Source: Deltaproteobacteria bacterium (GTDB taxonomy: Bacteria > Myxococcota > Kuafuiibacteriia > Kuafuiibacteriales > Kuafuiibacteriaceae). Taken from it: a DNA stretch of 64,000 nucleotides. This document shows, one piece after another, positions 24,706-32,726 of this stretch; positions within the stretch are counted from its first letter, which is position 1, and every line of letters starts with the position of its first letter. Location of the stretch: positions 620,001 to 684,000 of the forward strand of contig JADJBV010000001.1 in assembly GCA_016703535.1 (NCBI GenBank). Reading direction: 5' to 3'. The position numbers and the translations under genes are program-made. The notes below the pieces were generated by a model, which was not told the DNA's origin, ran no database searches, and saw only the letters and a list, made by a program, of their open reading frames with translations.

Positions 24706-24723
24706 CTTGCACCACGCTGCAAG
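24706..24723. promoter_or_regulatory. Inverted repeat upstream of purE, candidate operator
   Basis: CTTGCACCACGCTGCAAG has exact six-base arms (CTTGCA/TGCAAG) around six bases, 62 bases before the purE ATG in the divergent gap. It uses the same pentamers as the dispersed palindrome but in the opposite order, so the resemblance may be incidental. It could bind a regulator of the pur operon or the divergent lipase-like gene. Confidence 0.35.
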
Positions 24724-24784
24724 TTGTCCCCCGACCTCGACTCCCTTGCGGGCGCTCCGAACCCCAAAGATACTGCCCCGCGTC

Positions 24785-25285
24785 ATGACCGACAGCGCCT
24801 CCATCCCTCGGGTCAGCGTGATCATGGGCAGCGACTCGGACTGGGAGACCATGCAACACGCCGCCGAGACGCTCCGATCCTTGGGGATCGCCCACGAAAA
24901 GCGGGTGATCAGCGCCCACCGGACCCCCAAACGCATGGTCGAGTTCGCCGAAGGGGCGGCGGCCCGGGGCATCAAGGTGATCATCGCGGGCGCGGGCGGG
25001 GCGGCCCACCTGCCGGGCATGACCGCGTCCTTGACCCACCTGCCGGTGTTGGGGGTGCCGGTGGAGTCCAAGGTCTTGCGGGGCGTCGACTCCTTGTTGT
25101 CGATCGTCCAGATGCCCGCTGGGGTCCCGGTGCCGACCATGGCCATCGGCAAGGCCGGCGCGATCAACGCGGCCCTCTCGGCGGCGGCGATCTTGGCCCT
25201 TTCGGATCAAGAGTTGACCCAACGGCTGGTCGCCTACCGCAAGGCCCAAAGTGATCGCGTCGCGGCGATCAAACTCCCGGACTGA
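24785..25285 (+). CDS. purE: 5-(carboxyamino)imidazole ribonucleotide mutase PurE
   Basis: The 166-residue product has the class I PurE signature: 'VSVIMGSDSDWETMQHAAET' at the N-terminus, 'VISAHRTPKRM', 'IIAGAGGAAHLPGMTASLT' and 'LLSIVQMPAGVPVPTMAIG'. It converts N5-CAIR to CAIR in purine synthesis, in the cytoplasm. The purK gene follows four bases later, which confirms the two-step bacterial route. The start at ATG 24785 is standard for the family. The upstream gap contains a CTTGCA/TGCAAG inverted repeat. The operon continues into membrane O-acylation genes, which is unusual for pur genes. Confidence 0.97.
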   Translation: MTDSASIPRVSVIMGSDSDWETMQHAAETLRSLGIAHEKRVISAHRTPKRMVEFAEGAAARGIKVIIAGAGGAAHLPGMTASLTHLPVLGVPVESKVLRGVDSLLSIVQMPAGVPVPTMAIGKAGAINAALSAAAILALSDQELTQRLVAYRKAQSDRVAAIKLPD

Positions 25286-25289
25286 GCCC

Positions 25290-26423
25290 GTGAAGAAGGC
25301 TCCGATCATCGGGATCTTCGGCGGCGGCCAACTCGGGCGCATGTCGATCTTGGCGGGCCGGCGCCTGGGCCTGCACTTTCGAGTCTTCGAGCCCAAGCGC
25401 GGCTCCAGCGCCGCCAAGGTGGCCGACGAGGTGGTGATCGGGCCGTACGAGGACCTGCAGTTGGTCCGCCAATTTGCCACCGGCCTGGACGTGGTGACGG
25501 TGGAGTTCGAGAACGTGCCGGCGGCCGCGATGCGCTGCGCCGCCGAGGTTACGGCGGTGCGACCCAGCGTTCAGGTTTTGGAGATCGCCCAACACCGCCA
25601 ACGAGAGAAGACCTGGCTCCGGGATCACGGCTTCCCTTGTGCGCCCTTTCGGGTGATCGAGGCGCGTTCGGCCCTGGAGGTGGCGCTCCAGGCGTTGGGC
25701 CTGCCCGCGGTGCTGAAGACCGCGGCCTTTGGCTACGACGGCAAAGGGCAGGTGAAGTTGACCAGCGCCGACCCGGCGACCTTGGACCAGGCCTGGGCGG
25801 CCTTGGGCGGCCAAACCGCGGTGCTCGAAGCTTGGATCCCGCACCAAGGTGAGGTTTCGGTGATCGGCGCCCGCTCCCCCACCGGTGAGGTGGCCTTTTA
25901 TCCCCTCGCCGAAAACCTGCACCGCAACCACATCCTGCACCAGACCATCGTCCCGGCCCGGGTGCCGGCGGCGCTGGAAGAGGAGGCCCAAAGTTTGGCC
26001 CGGGCCCTCTTCGAGAAGATCGAGTTGGTCGGACTTTTGGCGATCGAGTTGTTCATCGGCCCCGACGGTCACCTCTTGGTCAACGAGCTGGCGCCCCGGC
26101 CCCACAACTCGGGCCATCACACCTTGGACGCCAACGTCACTTCCCAGTTCGAGCAACACGTGCGAGCGGTCCTGGGCTGGCCCCTGGGTTCGACCGAGGG
26201 CGTGCGGCCGGCGGTGATGACCAACCTATTGGGCGATCTGTGGCAGGGCCGGGAGCCCAACTTTCATCGGCTCCTCGCCGATCCGACGGTCAAGCTCCAC
26301 CTCTACGACAAAGGCGCGCCGGCGGTCGGCCGCAAGATGGGCCACTACACGGTGCTCGATCCGGATCCGGCGGCGGCTTTGTTCCGGGCCAATCAGCACT
26401 TCGAGGCCCTCTCGGTGAGCTGA
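25290..26423 (+). CDS. purK: 5-(carboxyamino)imidazole ribonucleotide synthase PurK
   Basis: I choose GTG 25290, four bases after the purE stop, because the product then begins like other PurK proteins (MKKAPIIGIFGGGQLGRM, 377 residues); an ATG at 25251 would overlap purE and add a non-family extension. ATP-grasp features are visible: 'LPAVLKTAAFGYDGKGQ', 'VLEAWIPHQGEVSVIGAR', and 'LFIGPDGHLLVNELAPRPHN' with the metal-binding Glu/Asn. It makes N5-CAIR from AIR, ATP and bicarbonate for PurE. Translation is probably coupled through the operon. Confidence 0.96.
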   Translation: MKKAPIIGIFGGGQLGRMSILAGRRLGLHFRVFEPKRGSSAAKVADEVVIGPYEDLQLVRQFATGLDVVTVEFENVPAAAMRCAAEVTAVRPSVQVLEIAQHRQREKTWLRDHGFPCAPFRVIEARSALEVALQALGLPAVLKTAAFGYDGKGQVKLTSADPATLDQAWAALGGQTAVLEAWIPHQGEVSVIGARSPTGEVAFYPLAENLHRNHILHQTIVPARVPAALEEEAQSLARALFEKIELVGLLAIELFIGPDGHLLVNELAPRPHNSGHHTLDANVTSQFEQHVRAVLGWPLGSTEGVRPAVMTNLLGDLWQGREPNFHRLLADPTVKLHLYDKGAPAVGRKMGHYTVLDPDPAAALFRANQHFEALSVS

Positions 26424-26424
26424 C

Positions 26425-27828
26425 ATGATCTTCAACTCGGTCCCCTTCTTTTTGTTCTTCGCGGTGGTGGCGCCCCTGTATTGGCTGGTGCCAACCCGCT
26501 TCTCTTGGGTGGTGCTGGTCGGCGCCAACGCCTACTTCTACTTGCAAGGCGAGTGGCAAGCCGCGGCGGTGCTCGGCCTGGTGATCGTGGTCGGTTACCT
26601 GTCGGGCCGGGCCATGGAGGGCAAAGAGAAGAAGGAAGAACGCAAGAAGGCCATGTGGGCCGGCGTGGTGATCAACCTCTTGGTGTTGCTCAGCTTCAAG
26701 GTGAGCGGCTTCGCCATCCCTCTCGGGCTCTCCTTTTATGGGCTGGCGACGGTCAGCTACACCATCGACTGTTATCGGGGTTGGATGAAGCCCGAGCCCC
26801 ACCTGGGCCACTTCGCCAGCTTCGTCTCCTTCTTCCCCTTGGTGTTGTCGGGGCCCATCGAGCGGGCGCCGCGGCTCCTCAAGCAGCTGAAGGAGGCCCA
26901 CCACTTCGACGAAGCCCGGGTGGTCAACGGCCTCTTGCTCTTCGCTTGGGGGCTCTTCAAGAAGGCGGTGGTGGCCGATCGGCTTTCGCCCTTCGCCAAG
27001 GCGGTCTTCGATCACCCCGAGGGACAGCCCGGTTGGTTGTTGCTCTTCGGCACCGCCCTGGCGTGCCTCCAGCTCTACGCCGACTTCTCGGGTTATTCGG
27101 ACATGGCGATCGGCATCGCCAAGGCCCTGGGGCTGGACGTGATGGAGAACTTCAAGCGGCCCTTTTTGGCGGCCAGCATCGAAGATCTCTGGGGCAAACG
27201 TTGGCACCTGGCCTTGACCGGCTGGATGAAGGACTACGTCTTCAACCCGGTTTCGTACCTGATGCGCCGCCAGCCGGCCAAACGGCGGCACCTGATCATC
27301 CTCTTGGTCTTCTTCTTGACCGGCCTTTGGCACGGGGCCGAGGCCCGTTATCTGGTGTGGGGCCTGATCAACGGCGTTTTCGTTTTGGTTCACGTCTTGT
27401 CGGCCGAGTGGCGCAAGAAGGTGGTGCTCAAGTTGGGGCTCGACAAGGTGCCGAGGCTCCACCGGGTGGCCTCCACCCTCTTTACCGTCACCCTCTTTGG
27501 CTTGGGCGCGATCGTCTTTTTGGCCCACAACTTTGGGGACGCGGTGGTGATCTACAGCCATCTATTCAGTGGATGGGGTGCCCTTTCGGTGGCGGCCCTG
27601 AAGACCACCTTGCTCGAGTCCAACGGCCCGGTCGCCTTCGGCTTGGCCATGCTGAGCCTGGGCCTCTTGTTCGCCGTAGAGTTGGCTGAAGAGCAGCTCG
27701 GTAGCCTGCGCGCCTACTTCGCGGCCCGCCCGATCTGGATCCGCTGGCCCGCGTATTACGCCTTGCTCATCACCATCCTACTCCTCGGCGTCTTTCAGCG
27801 CGCCGAGTTCATCTACCAGCAGTTCTGA
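26425..27828 (+). CDS. MBOAT-family membrane O-acyltransferase (AlgI/DltB-like)
   Basis: The 467-residue protein has about ten membrane helices and MBOAT hallmarks: 'GLSFYGLATVSYTIDCYRG', 'SFFPLVLSGPIERAPRLL', 'ALACLQLYADFSGYSDMAIG', 'FKRPFLAASIEDLWGKRWH', and 'LTGLWHGAEARYLVWGLING' with the active-site His. Family members move acyl groups across the inner membrane to polysaccharides or other secreted acceptors. The ATG lies one base after the purK stop and four bases before an SGNH-like partner gene, the usual two-gene arrangement for periplasmic O-acylation. The acceptor (alginate-like, peptidoglycan or other glycan) is not determinable. Confidence 0.93.
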   Translation: MIFNSVPFFLFFAVVAPLYWLVPTRFSWVVLVGANAYFYLQGEWQAAAVLGLVIVVGYLSGRAMEGKEKKEERKKAMWAGVVINLLVLLSFKVSGFAIPLGLSFYGLATVSYTIDCYRGWMKPEPHLGHFASFVSFFPLVLSGPIERAPRLLKQLKEAHHFDEARVVNGLLLFAWGLFKKAVVADRLSPFAKAVFDHPEGQPGWLLLFGTALACLQLYADFSGYSDMAIGIAKALGLDVMENFKRPFLAASIEDLWGKRWHLALTGWMKDYVFNPVSYLMRRQPAKRRHLIILLVFFLTGLWHGAEARYLVWGLINGVFVLVHVLSAEWRKKVVLKLGLDKVPRLHRVASTLFTVTLFGLGAIVFLAHNFGDAVVIYSHLFSGWGALSVAALKTTLLESNGPVAFGLAMLSLGLLFAVELAEEQLGSLRAYFAARPIWIRWPAYYALLITILLLGVFQRAEFIYQQF

Positions 27829-27831
27829 GCC

Positions 27832-28674
27832 ATGAAGACCTTGTTGCGCACCCTGGGGTTCCTGCTCGGCCTGCTCCTGGTGAGCCTCGTGGCCCATCAG
27901 GCCCTCTACCGAGCCCACTACTGGTCCCGCACCAAAAACGATCCTCGGGCCATCTACGTGTTGGGCGACTCTCGGGCGGTCCACGGCATCGACCTCGAAC
28001 GTTTGTCGGAGCGTTTGGGTCGGCCCATGTTCAGCCACTCCACCCACGGCGCCAGCCCCTACTCCTATTGGGCCATGGCCGAGGTGATCCCCGCCGGGGC
28101 CACCGTCCTGTTGGTCCCGAGCCACGGCATGTTGGTCCGGGACAAGGAGAAGGTCTCCTACGACAGCGCCCTTTCGCTGCCGGCCCTTGGGTTCATGGCC
28201 CGAGAGGGCTACGCCTGGTGGTTCTTCCAGCAGGTCTCTTTGGAGAACCGCTTCCCCTTCGGAGCGCCCTTCGCCAAGGTCAACCGGGAGCCCTACGAGA
28301 TCCGGGACGAGGTCGTGGTGTTGCGCCAGCGCTTCGACGAGATCTACCTGTCGAAGCAAGCGCCTTGGCACTACCGGCCCAACCAACGCCTGTTCCTCCA
28401 CGCGGTCCAGATCCTGATGGAAAAGGGGTGTGACGTGCGGATCTTGGAGATGCCCGTGACCCCCGAGCTCGGCGCTCTGGTGAAGGGCTCCATCTATCGC
28501 GGCTTGTTCCCGGATTTCCCGGAGCTGGAGCAGCTGGCCAAGGTGCAAATTTATCGCGACGTGGAGCTGGAGCAGGTCCCCGGCCAAAACATCTGGTACG
28601 ACCTGGACCACCTCAACATCCGAGGCCGGGACCGGATGACCGAGTGGATCTTGGCGAACGTCTTTCGGAACTGA
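27832..28674 (+). CDS. SGNH/DltD-type periplasmic partner of the MBOAT protein
   Basis: This 280-residue protein has one N-terminal membrane anchor (MKTLLRTLGFLLGLLLVSLV). A domain follows with the block I motif 'YVLGDSRAVHGID', whose GDS Ser would be nucleophilic, and the C-terminal 'YDLDHLNIRGRDRM', which supplies the Asp-x-x-His pair of SGNH/DltD/AlgX-like acyl transferases. It would take the acyl group exported by the MBOAT protein and pass it to the glycan. The gene follows the MBOAT stop by three bases. Sequence between the motifs is not recognisably any named family. Confidence 0.85.
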   Translation: MKTLLRTLGFLLGLLLVSLVAHQALYRAHYWSRTKNDPRAIYVLGDSRAVHGIDLERLSERLGRPMFSHSTHGASPYSYWAMAEVIPAGATVLLVPSHGMLVRDKEKVSYDSALSLPALGFMAREGYAWWFFQQVSLENRFPFGAPFAKVNREPYEIRDEVVVLRQRFDEIYLSKQAPWHYRPNQRLFLHAVQILMEKGCDVRILEMPVTPELGALVKGSIYRGLFPDFPELEQLAKVQIYRDVELEQVPGQNIWYDLDHLNIRGRDRMTEWILANVFRN

Positions 28675-28692
28675 GGGCCCTTAGGACCCTCA
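28672..28692. terminator. Palindrome spanning both stop codons of convergent genes
   Basis: The arms TGAGGG (28672-28677) and CCCTCA (28687-28692) are exact inverted copies, with an inner CC/GG pair and a short CTTA loop. The left arm starts with the SGNH gene's TGA and the right arm contains the CBS gene's stop on the other strand. It can form a hairpin in either transcript and probably acts as a compact bidirectional stop. No U-run follows. Confidence 0.5.
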
Positions 28693-29136
28693 AGCCGAGG
28701 CCGCAAATCCTGGGGTGATGGTGAAGTCGAAGGGGATGATCTTGGCGCCCCGGTCGTCTTCCCGCAGCAGCTCCAACAGATCGGTCGAGGTGACCAGACC
28801 GATCAGGTCCCCGGTCAAGGCCACGATCGGCACCGAGTCGATGCGGTGATCGATCATCAGCCCGGCCACGTCGCTGATGGTGTTGCTGATGCCCGCGGTG
28901 ATCACCGCCGGGGTCATGATGGTGCTGACCGGTCGACTGTCCAACACCAGCAGGTCCTCGACCCAACGGCCTTCTCGGAGCAGGTCTCGATCGGAGATCA
29001 TCCCGACCAACCGCAGCCCGACCGTCACCGGGAGATGGCGGATCCGATGGGCCTCCATCAGGCCGTGGGCGTGCTGCAAGGAGGTCGCCGGATCGACGAC
29101 GATCACCTCCCGAGTCATGATCTGGCTCGCCTTCAT
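28690..29136 (-). CDS. Two-CBS-domain protein
   Basis: The 148-residue protein is two tandem CBS motifs: 'MTREVIVVDPATSLQHAHGL...RHLPV...LVGMISDRDLL' and 'IMTPAVITAGISNTISDVAG...DSVPIV...LIGLVTSTDLLELL'. It ends in a short tail rich in Phe/Ile. CBS pairs bind adenosine nucleotides and sense energy state, usually as regulators of a partner protein. No obvious partner domain is fused. It is tail-to-tail with the SGNH gene, 15 bp apart, with a hairpin over both stops. Role is regulatory but unassigned. Confidence 0.92.
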   Translation of the reverse strand: MKASQIMTREVIVVDPATSLQHAHGLMEAHRIRHLPVTVGLRLVGMISDRDLLREGRWVEDLLVLDSRPVSTIMTPAVITAGISNTISDVAGLMIDHRIDSVPIVALTGDLIGLVTSTDLLELLREDDRGAKIIPFDFTITPGFAASA

Positions 29137-29266
29137 GGACCCATTCTACTCGCGGGCTCGGCCTGCGGCGTGGGGTTGAGCTCGAAAGATCGGCCGTTAC
29201 GCCGGGGCCACCGAACCGCGGCGGCGAGCGCCTCCCGCCGGCCAGAACGGTAACGCCGCCTGCCCT

Positions 29267-30772
29267 TCAGGCGACCTGCCGCTCCATGAAGTGGCCCGCC
29301 AAACCCATGATGGTGTGTTGCGGGTTGACGCCGAGGTTGGAGGGGATGACCGAGGCGTCGGCCACCAACAAGCCTTGGTAGCCGTGCACCCGGCCGTTCG
29401 GATCACAGACCGAGGTCCGTTCATCTTTGCCCATCACGCAGCCCCCGAAGAGGTGGCTGAGGATCGCCACGTAGGCCCGGGGATCGAGGGGCGCGTTCTC
29501 CAGGACGTGCAGCTGATCCGGGCCCAGATCGTAGGGCAGGCCTTGGATCCCGGGGATGACCCGCTTGGCGCCGGCGGCGAAGTGGGTCTTGGCCACCAGG
29601 TGCAGGCCGGTGCGCAACTTCTCCATGTCGGCCCGATCCAAGGTGTAGCGAACGCTGGGGCGATTGCCGAAGCCGTTCTTGACCGTGCCGTGGCTTTCGG
29701 CGCGCACCGCGCAGACCCACATCGCCAGGTGCCGGAACTCTTTCACCCGGGCCATCAGGGTGTGGCCCCCGCCCGACAAGCGGCCGGCGACCATCTCCGG
29801 CGGGATCGCCAAGGTCTCGAGCTTCAGGCCCGGCGAGTCCCGGTAGTGGATGGAGGCCCATCCTTGGGTGGCGCCGATGTTCATGTCGACCGGTTGATCG
29901 TAGACGCCGAAGACGCCGGTGCCCGGGTGAGCCCGGAAGAACTTGCCCAGGGCCGGGTGCCGCAGGCCCGAACGTTGGAGGAGGGCCGGGCTGTGGGTGG
30001 CCGAGGCCGCGATCACCACGCCTTTTTTGGCGCGCACAAAAAACTCGGCACCCCGCTTACGGTGGAGCGGATCGACGAAGTGGCCCAACACGCCGATGGC
30101 CCGGGTCCCCTCGAAGACCACCCGCTCGACCGGGGCCGAGGACAAGACGTGGCCGCCGCGGCTCAAGGTCTCGGGCACGTAGTTGAGGTTGGTGCTCTGC
30201 TTTTTTCCTGCTTTGCATCCCTGCAAACACTGGCCGCTTCCGTCGCAGTGTTTTGTGTACCGGCGCATGACGTGGTTTTCGTACTCCAGCCGTTTGCCGC
30301 CGAGGAGGGCCAACTCATTGGAGCGCCCCAAGGACCCGGCGGGGACCTCCTCCACGCACAACTCTCGCTCGACTCGATCTTCGTGGCGCCACACTGAGTC
30401 GGCCAACTCGGCCCGGGGAATGTCGAACTCCCGTTGCCAACGATCGAAGACATCACTGGGGGTGCGGACCGCGATCGCCGAGTTGATCACCGTCGTGCCG
30501 CCGACCACTCGGGCCTGCACCACCGGCCACAAGGCCCGGCCCATGGTCACGGTGGTGCCGTATTCGTCGAAGAGATCCCGGAGCGCCCCGTAGGCCGAGC
30601 TCGGATAGTCCTTGGGTTCTCGCCAAGGACCGGCCTCGACGATCGCCACCTGTTGGCCGGCCCGGGCCAAGGTGACCGCGGCCATGGCCCCGCCGGCGCC
30701 GCTGCCGACCACCACGTAGTCGGCCTCGGCCTCAAAACGTGGCCCCTTCGGTTGATAGGCGTGGTGGCTCAC
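29267..30772 (-). CDS. GMC-family FAD oxidoreductase
   Basis: The start is taken at GTG 30772, which forms a GTGA overlap with the upstream stop, giving 501 residues. The FAD fold is clear ('DYVVVGSGAGGAMAAVTLAR' and 'VARVVGGTTVINSAIAVRTP'-type second motif), as are a Cys cluster 'CDGSGQCLQGC' and the C-terminal GMC block 'VADASVIPSNLGVNPQHTIM' with the catalytic His/Asn. GMC enzymes oxidise alcohols; this subgroup resembles cholesterol oxidase/long-chain alcohol oxidase relatives. The short coupled gene upstream is probably its partner subunit. Substrate unknown. Confidence 0.92.
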   Translation of the reverse strand: MSHHAYQPKGPRFEAEADYVVVGSGAGGAMAAVTLARAGQQVAIVEAGPWREPKDYPSSAYGALRDLFDEYGTTVTMGRALWPVVQARVVGGTTVINSAIAVRTPSDVFDRWQREFDIPRAELADSVWRHEDRVERELCVEEVPAGSLGRSNELALLGGKRLEYENHVMRRYTKHCDGSGQCLQGCKAGKKQSTNLNYVPETLSRGGHVLSSAPVERVVFEGTRAIGVLGHFVDPLHRKRGAEFFVRAKKGVVIAASATHSPALLQRSGLRHPALGKFFRAHPGTGVFGVYDQPVDMNIGATQGWASIHYRDSPGLKLETLAIPPEMVAGRLSGGGHTLMARVKEFRHLAMWVCAVRAESHGTVKNGFGNRPSVRYTLDRADMEKLRTGLHLVAKTHFAAGAKRVIPGIQGLPYDLGPDQLHVLENAPLDPRAYVAILSHLFGGCVMGKDERTSVCDPNGRVHGYQGLLVADASVIPSNLGVNPQHTIMGLAGHFMERQVA

Positions 30773-31167
30773 GTGCTTCGACAACTCCCCGGATCGGGCG
30801 GGTAGGGCGGCAAGGCGTAGAGGGCTCGGACCGACGGGTGAGAGCCCCAACAGAGCCCTGCCACGGTCTTGAGCAGGAAACAGGCCTGCCGCAACAGGTA
30901 GATCGGGTGGCTGAGCAGGCGGTTCAGGTGCCGCTCCCGCTGCGCTTCCGACAGCAAAAAGGCCGGCACGGGCAAGCCCACCGTCAACAGCGGTGACAGT
31001 TGGTACAAGACCGCGCCGGCCACCAGGCCTAACTTCAGGGCCAAGGCCGCCTCCTGGAAGAAGCGATCCAAAAAGCCGTCCAGGTCACACTCGACGATCC
31101 CCGGGAGCCCTGAGCCCCCGGGGAAGATCGCGACCATCGCGCCCCGAATCAGCCCCCGTCCGATCAC
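30769..31167 (-). CDS. Small protein coupled to the GMC oxidoreductase
   Basis: This gene is easy to miss, because its longest frame starts inside the upstream lipoprotein gene. A GTG at 31167 overlaps the lipoprotein stop as GTGA, and its own stop overlaps the GMC start as GTGA, which fixes both ends (132 residues). It has two hydrophobic stretches ('ALALKLGLVAGAVLYQLSPL' and 'PIYLLRQACFLLKTVAGLCW') and could be membrane-associated. Small helical partners commonly precede GMC dehydrogenases and aid export or electron transfer. The family is not certain; the coupling on both sides is the main evidence of a functional unit. Confidence 0.75.
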   Translation of the reverse strand: MIGRGLIRGAMVAIFPGGSGLPGIVECDLDGFLDRFFQEAALALKLGLVAGAVLYQLSPLLTVGLPVPAFLLSEAQRERHLNRLLSHPIYLLRQACFLLKTVAGLCWGSHPSVRALYALPPYPPDPGSCRST

Positions 31168-32603
31168 GGCATGGCCGCGAAGAAGCCGCAGCGAGCCCAG
31201 TCGCCGCTGACGTCGGCGAGCTGTCCGGCCTTGCTGAGCCGGACGTAGTAGGTGCCGGCGCCGGGGACCGCAAATTCGTTGATGAACACGTTGCTGGTGG
31301 GCGCCATTTCGGTGGCCATGGTCAAGACCGTGTCGGTGTTGTCGCGGATCTCGGCGGTCAGGCCCATGACGCCCGAGCCGGCGGTGGCCGAGACACAAGC
31401 GACGGTCAAGGCCTCCCCAGCCAAGGTGGTCAGGCTGTAGTAGTCGACGCCGCCGTTCTCCATGGTGGAGAGCACGAAGGCCTGCCGCCCCCCGTTGCCG
31501 TCGTCCTCCAGGGTCAGGGGCGCCGCTCCACTCAATAGATCGTTGCCCGGTTCGTTGGTCTCGGGCGGATTTTCGCCGTTGTTGGCCACCTTGATGACGT
31601 AGAACTCGCCCGCGGTGGCGGCCCCACCGTTGTGGCGCACGCTCAAGAAGTAGTCGCCAGCGGCCAGAGGGGGCTGCAGGAAGCTGAAGCCCGTCGACTG
31701 ATCGATGCGGGCGATGGTGGCGCTGGAGCTGGCCACCGGCGTGATCTCGACTCGACCTGCGGCGGTGGTGCCGTAGCCCATCGGCCCGGCCGGCATCAAG
31801 GTGACCGCCAGGCTGCGACCGGCGCCCACCACCGGGACTCGGTAGAAGTCGGCGTCGTTGTTGTCGGTGAAGTGACCCAAGATGAAGCCGGCGTTGTTGG
31901 GCACCTCGGCGTTTTGGGCGCTGGCCGGATCGTTACCGCCCTCGGCGTCTTCGATGACGTTGTTGGCCTGGTCGGGGTTGATGGTCGCGGCCCGCACTTG
32001 GTAGCGGAAGGTGGGGCCGCCGTTCGGCGTTTCGCCGGCCCAGTCGGCGTACTCCAGGACCTCCAGGTAGTAGGTGCCGGCCGTCGGGAAGTAGTAGATC
32101 AGCTCCGAGTTGGTGGTGCCGGCCCGGGGGATGACGTCGTCGTTGGTGGCCACCAACGTCTCGGCCGAGTTGTAGAGGCGGACCACCGTGTCCAGGTTGG
32201 TCGCCGAAGTGGTGAGCAGCAGCCAGGTGTCGGCCGGTGCTTCGAGGCGATAGAAGTCTTTGTCGGTGGCCGGGTTGATCGCGTAGGTCGTCACGATCTG
32301 GGCGTCGATGGCCAAGGCCACGGCGGTGGCGAAGTTGTTGTTGCCGTCGTCGCCGGCGTCGGCCGGGCCGCCATCGGGGACCACGCCGCTGTCCGGGACC
32401 ACACCCGAGTCCGGGACCACGCCGCTGTCGGGCCTGACGCCGCTGTCCGGGGTCACGCCCGAGTCCGGGAACACGCCGCTGTCCGCGAAGCCGGCGTCAG
32501 GGTTGGTGGTGCCAGTGTCCGTGTCTTCGGAGCCACCGCAGTGCAGGCCCAAGCTGGCGACCAGCGCCACGGACCAAAAAGAGGGTCGGAGTGAGATGAA
32601 CAT
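31164..32603 (-). CDS. Lipoprotein with PDSGV stalk and PPC-type beta domains
   Basis: The ATG at 32603 gives a lipoprotein signal (MFISLRPSFWSVALVASLGL then lipobox LHCGG), so I prefer it to the longer frame (479 residues). A stalk of 'PDSGV' repeats follows. Three beta-sandwich units then resemble bacterial pre-peptidase C-terminal (PPC) domains, each with an 'F...DxDFYRL/Y' strand and a 'GTYYLEV'-like end ('ATDKDFYRLEAPADTWLLL', 'NNDADFYRVPVV', 'NGGVDYYSLTTLAGEAL'). No peptidase domain is attached. The gene overlaps its downstream neighbour by GTGA. Likely surface-exposed; ligand unknown. Confidence 0.83.
   Translation of the reverse strand: MFISLRPSFWSVALVASLGLHCGGSEDTDTGTTNPDAGFADSGVFPDSGVTPDSGVRPDSGVVPDSGVVPDSGVVPDGGPADAGDDGNNNFATAVALAIDAQIVTTYAINPATDKDFYRLEAPADTWLLLTTSATNLDTVVRLYNSAETLVATNDDVIPRAGTTNSELIYYFPTAGTYYLEVLEYADWAGETPNGGPTFRYQVRAATINPDQANNVIEDAEGGNDPASAQNAEVPNNAGFILGHFTDNNDADFYRVPVVGAGRSLAVTLMPAGPMGYGTTAAGRVEITPVASSSATIARIDQSTGFSFLQPPLAAGDYFLSVRHNGGAATAGEFYVIKVANNGENPPETNEPGNDLLSGAAPLTLEDDGNGGRQAFVLSTMENGGVDYYSLTTLAGEALTVACVSATAGSGVMGLTAEIRDNTDTVLTMATEMAPTSNVFINEFAVPGAGTYYVRLSKAGQLADVSGDWARCGFFAAMP
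32375..32485 (-). repeat. 18-bp periodic repeat coding the PDSGV stalk
   Basis: About six degenerate 18-bp units of the type CCGGGACCACGCCGCTGT lie in tandem, encoding (V/T/R)PDSGV on the minus strand. They form an extended Asp/Pro-rich spacer and are prone to copy-number change. Confidence 0.75.
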
Positions 32604-32726
32604 GTTCGAGCTTCCCCCTGGTGGATCGGCCCGTCCCGGCGATCCCACCTTCCGCCTCGTTTAGCCTCGCTCGGCTGGGTTCGGCAACCCCTTCCACGGC
32701 CGAGGCCGCAAAGAACGAGCGGAACT

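Noticed and set aside
22910..25285. A very long plus-strand open frame (about 790 codons) ahead of and including purE
   Set aside because: Its first 620 codons are antisense to the lipase-like gene and lack any domain; only the part from ATG 24785 is a gene.
29137..29266. Small gene or RNA between the CBS and GMC genes
   Set aside because: The 130-bp gap is GC-rich with only weak inverted repeats and no supported frame.
32375..32485. Possible CRISPR-like repeat cluster
   Set aside because: The 18-bp units are in frame within a lipoprotein gene, have no spacers and encode a PDSGV stalk.
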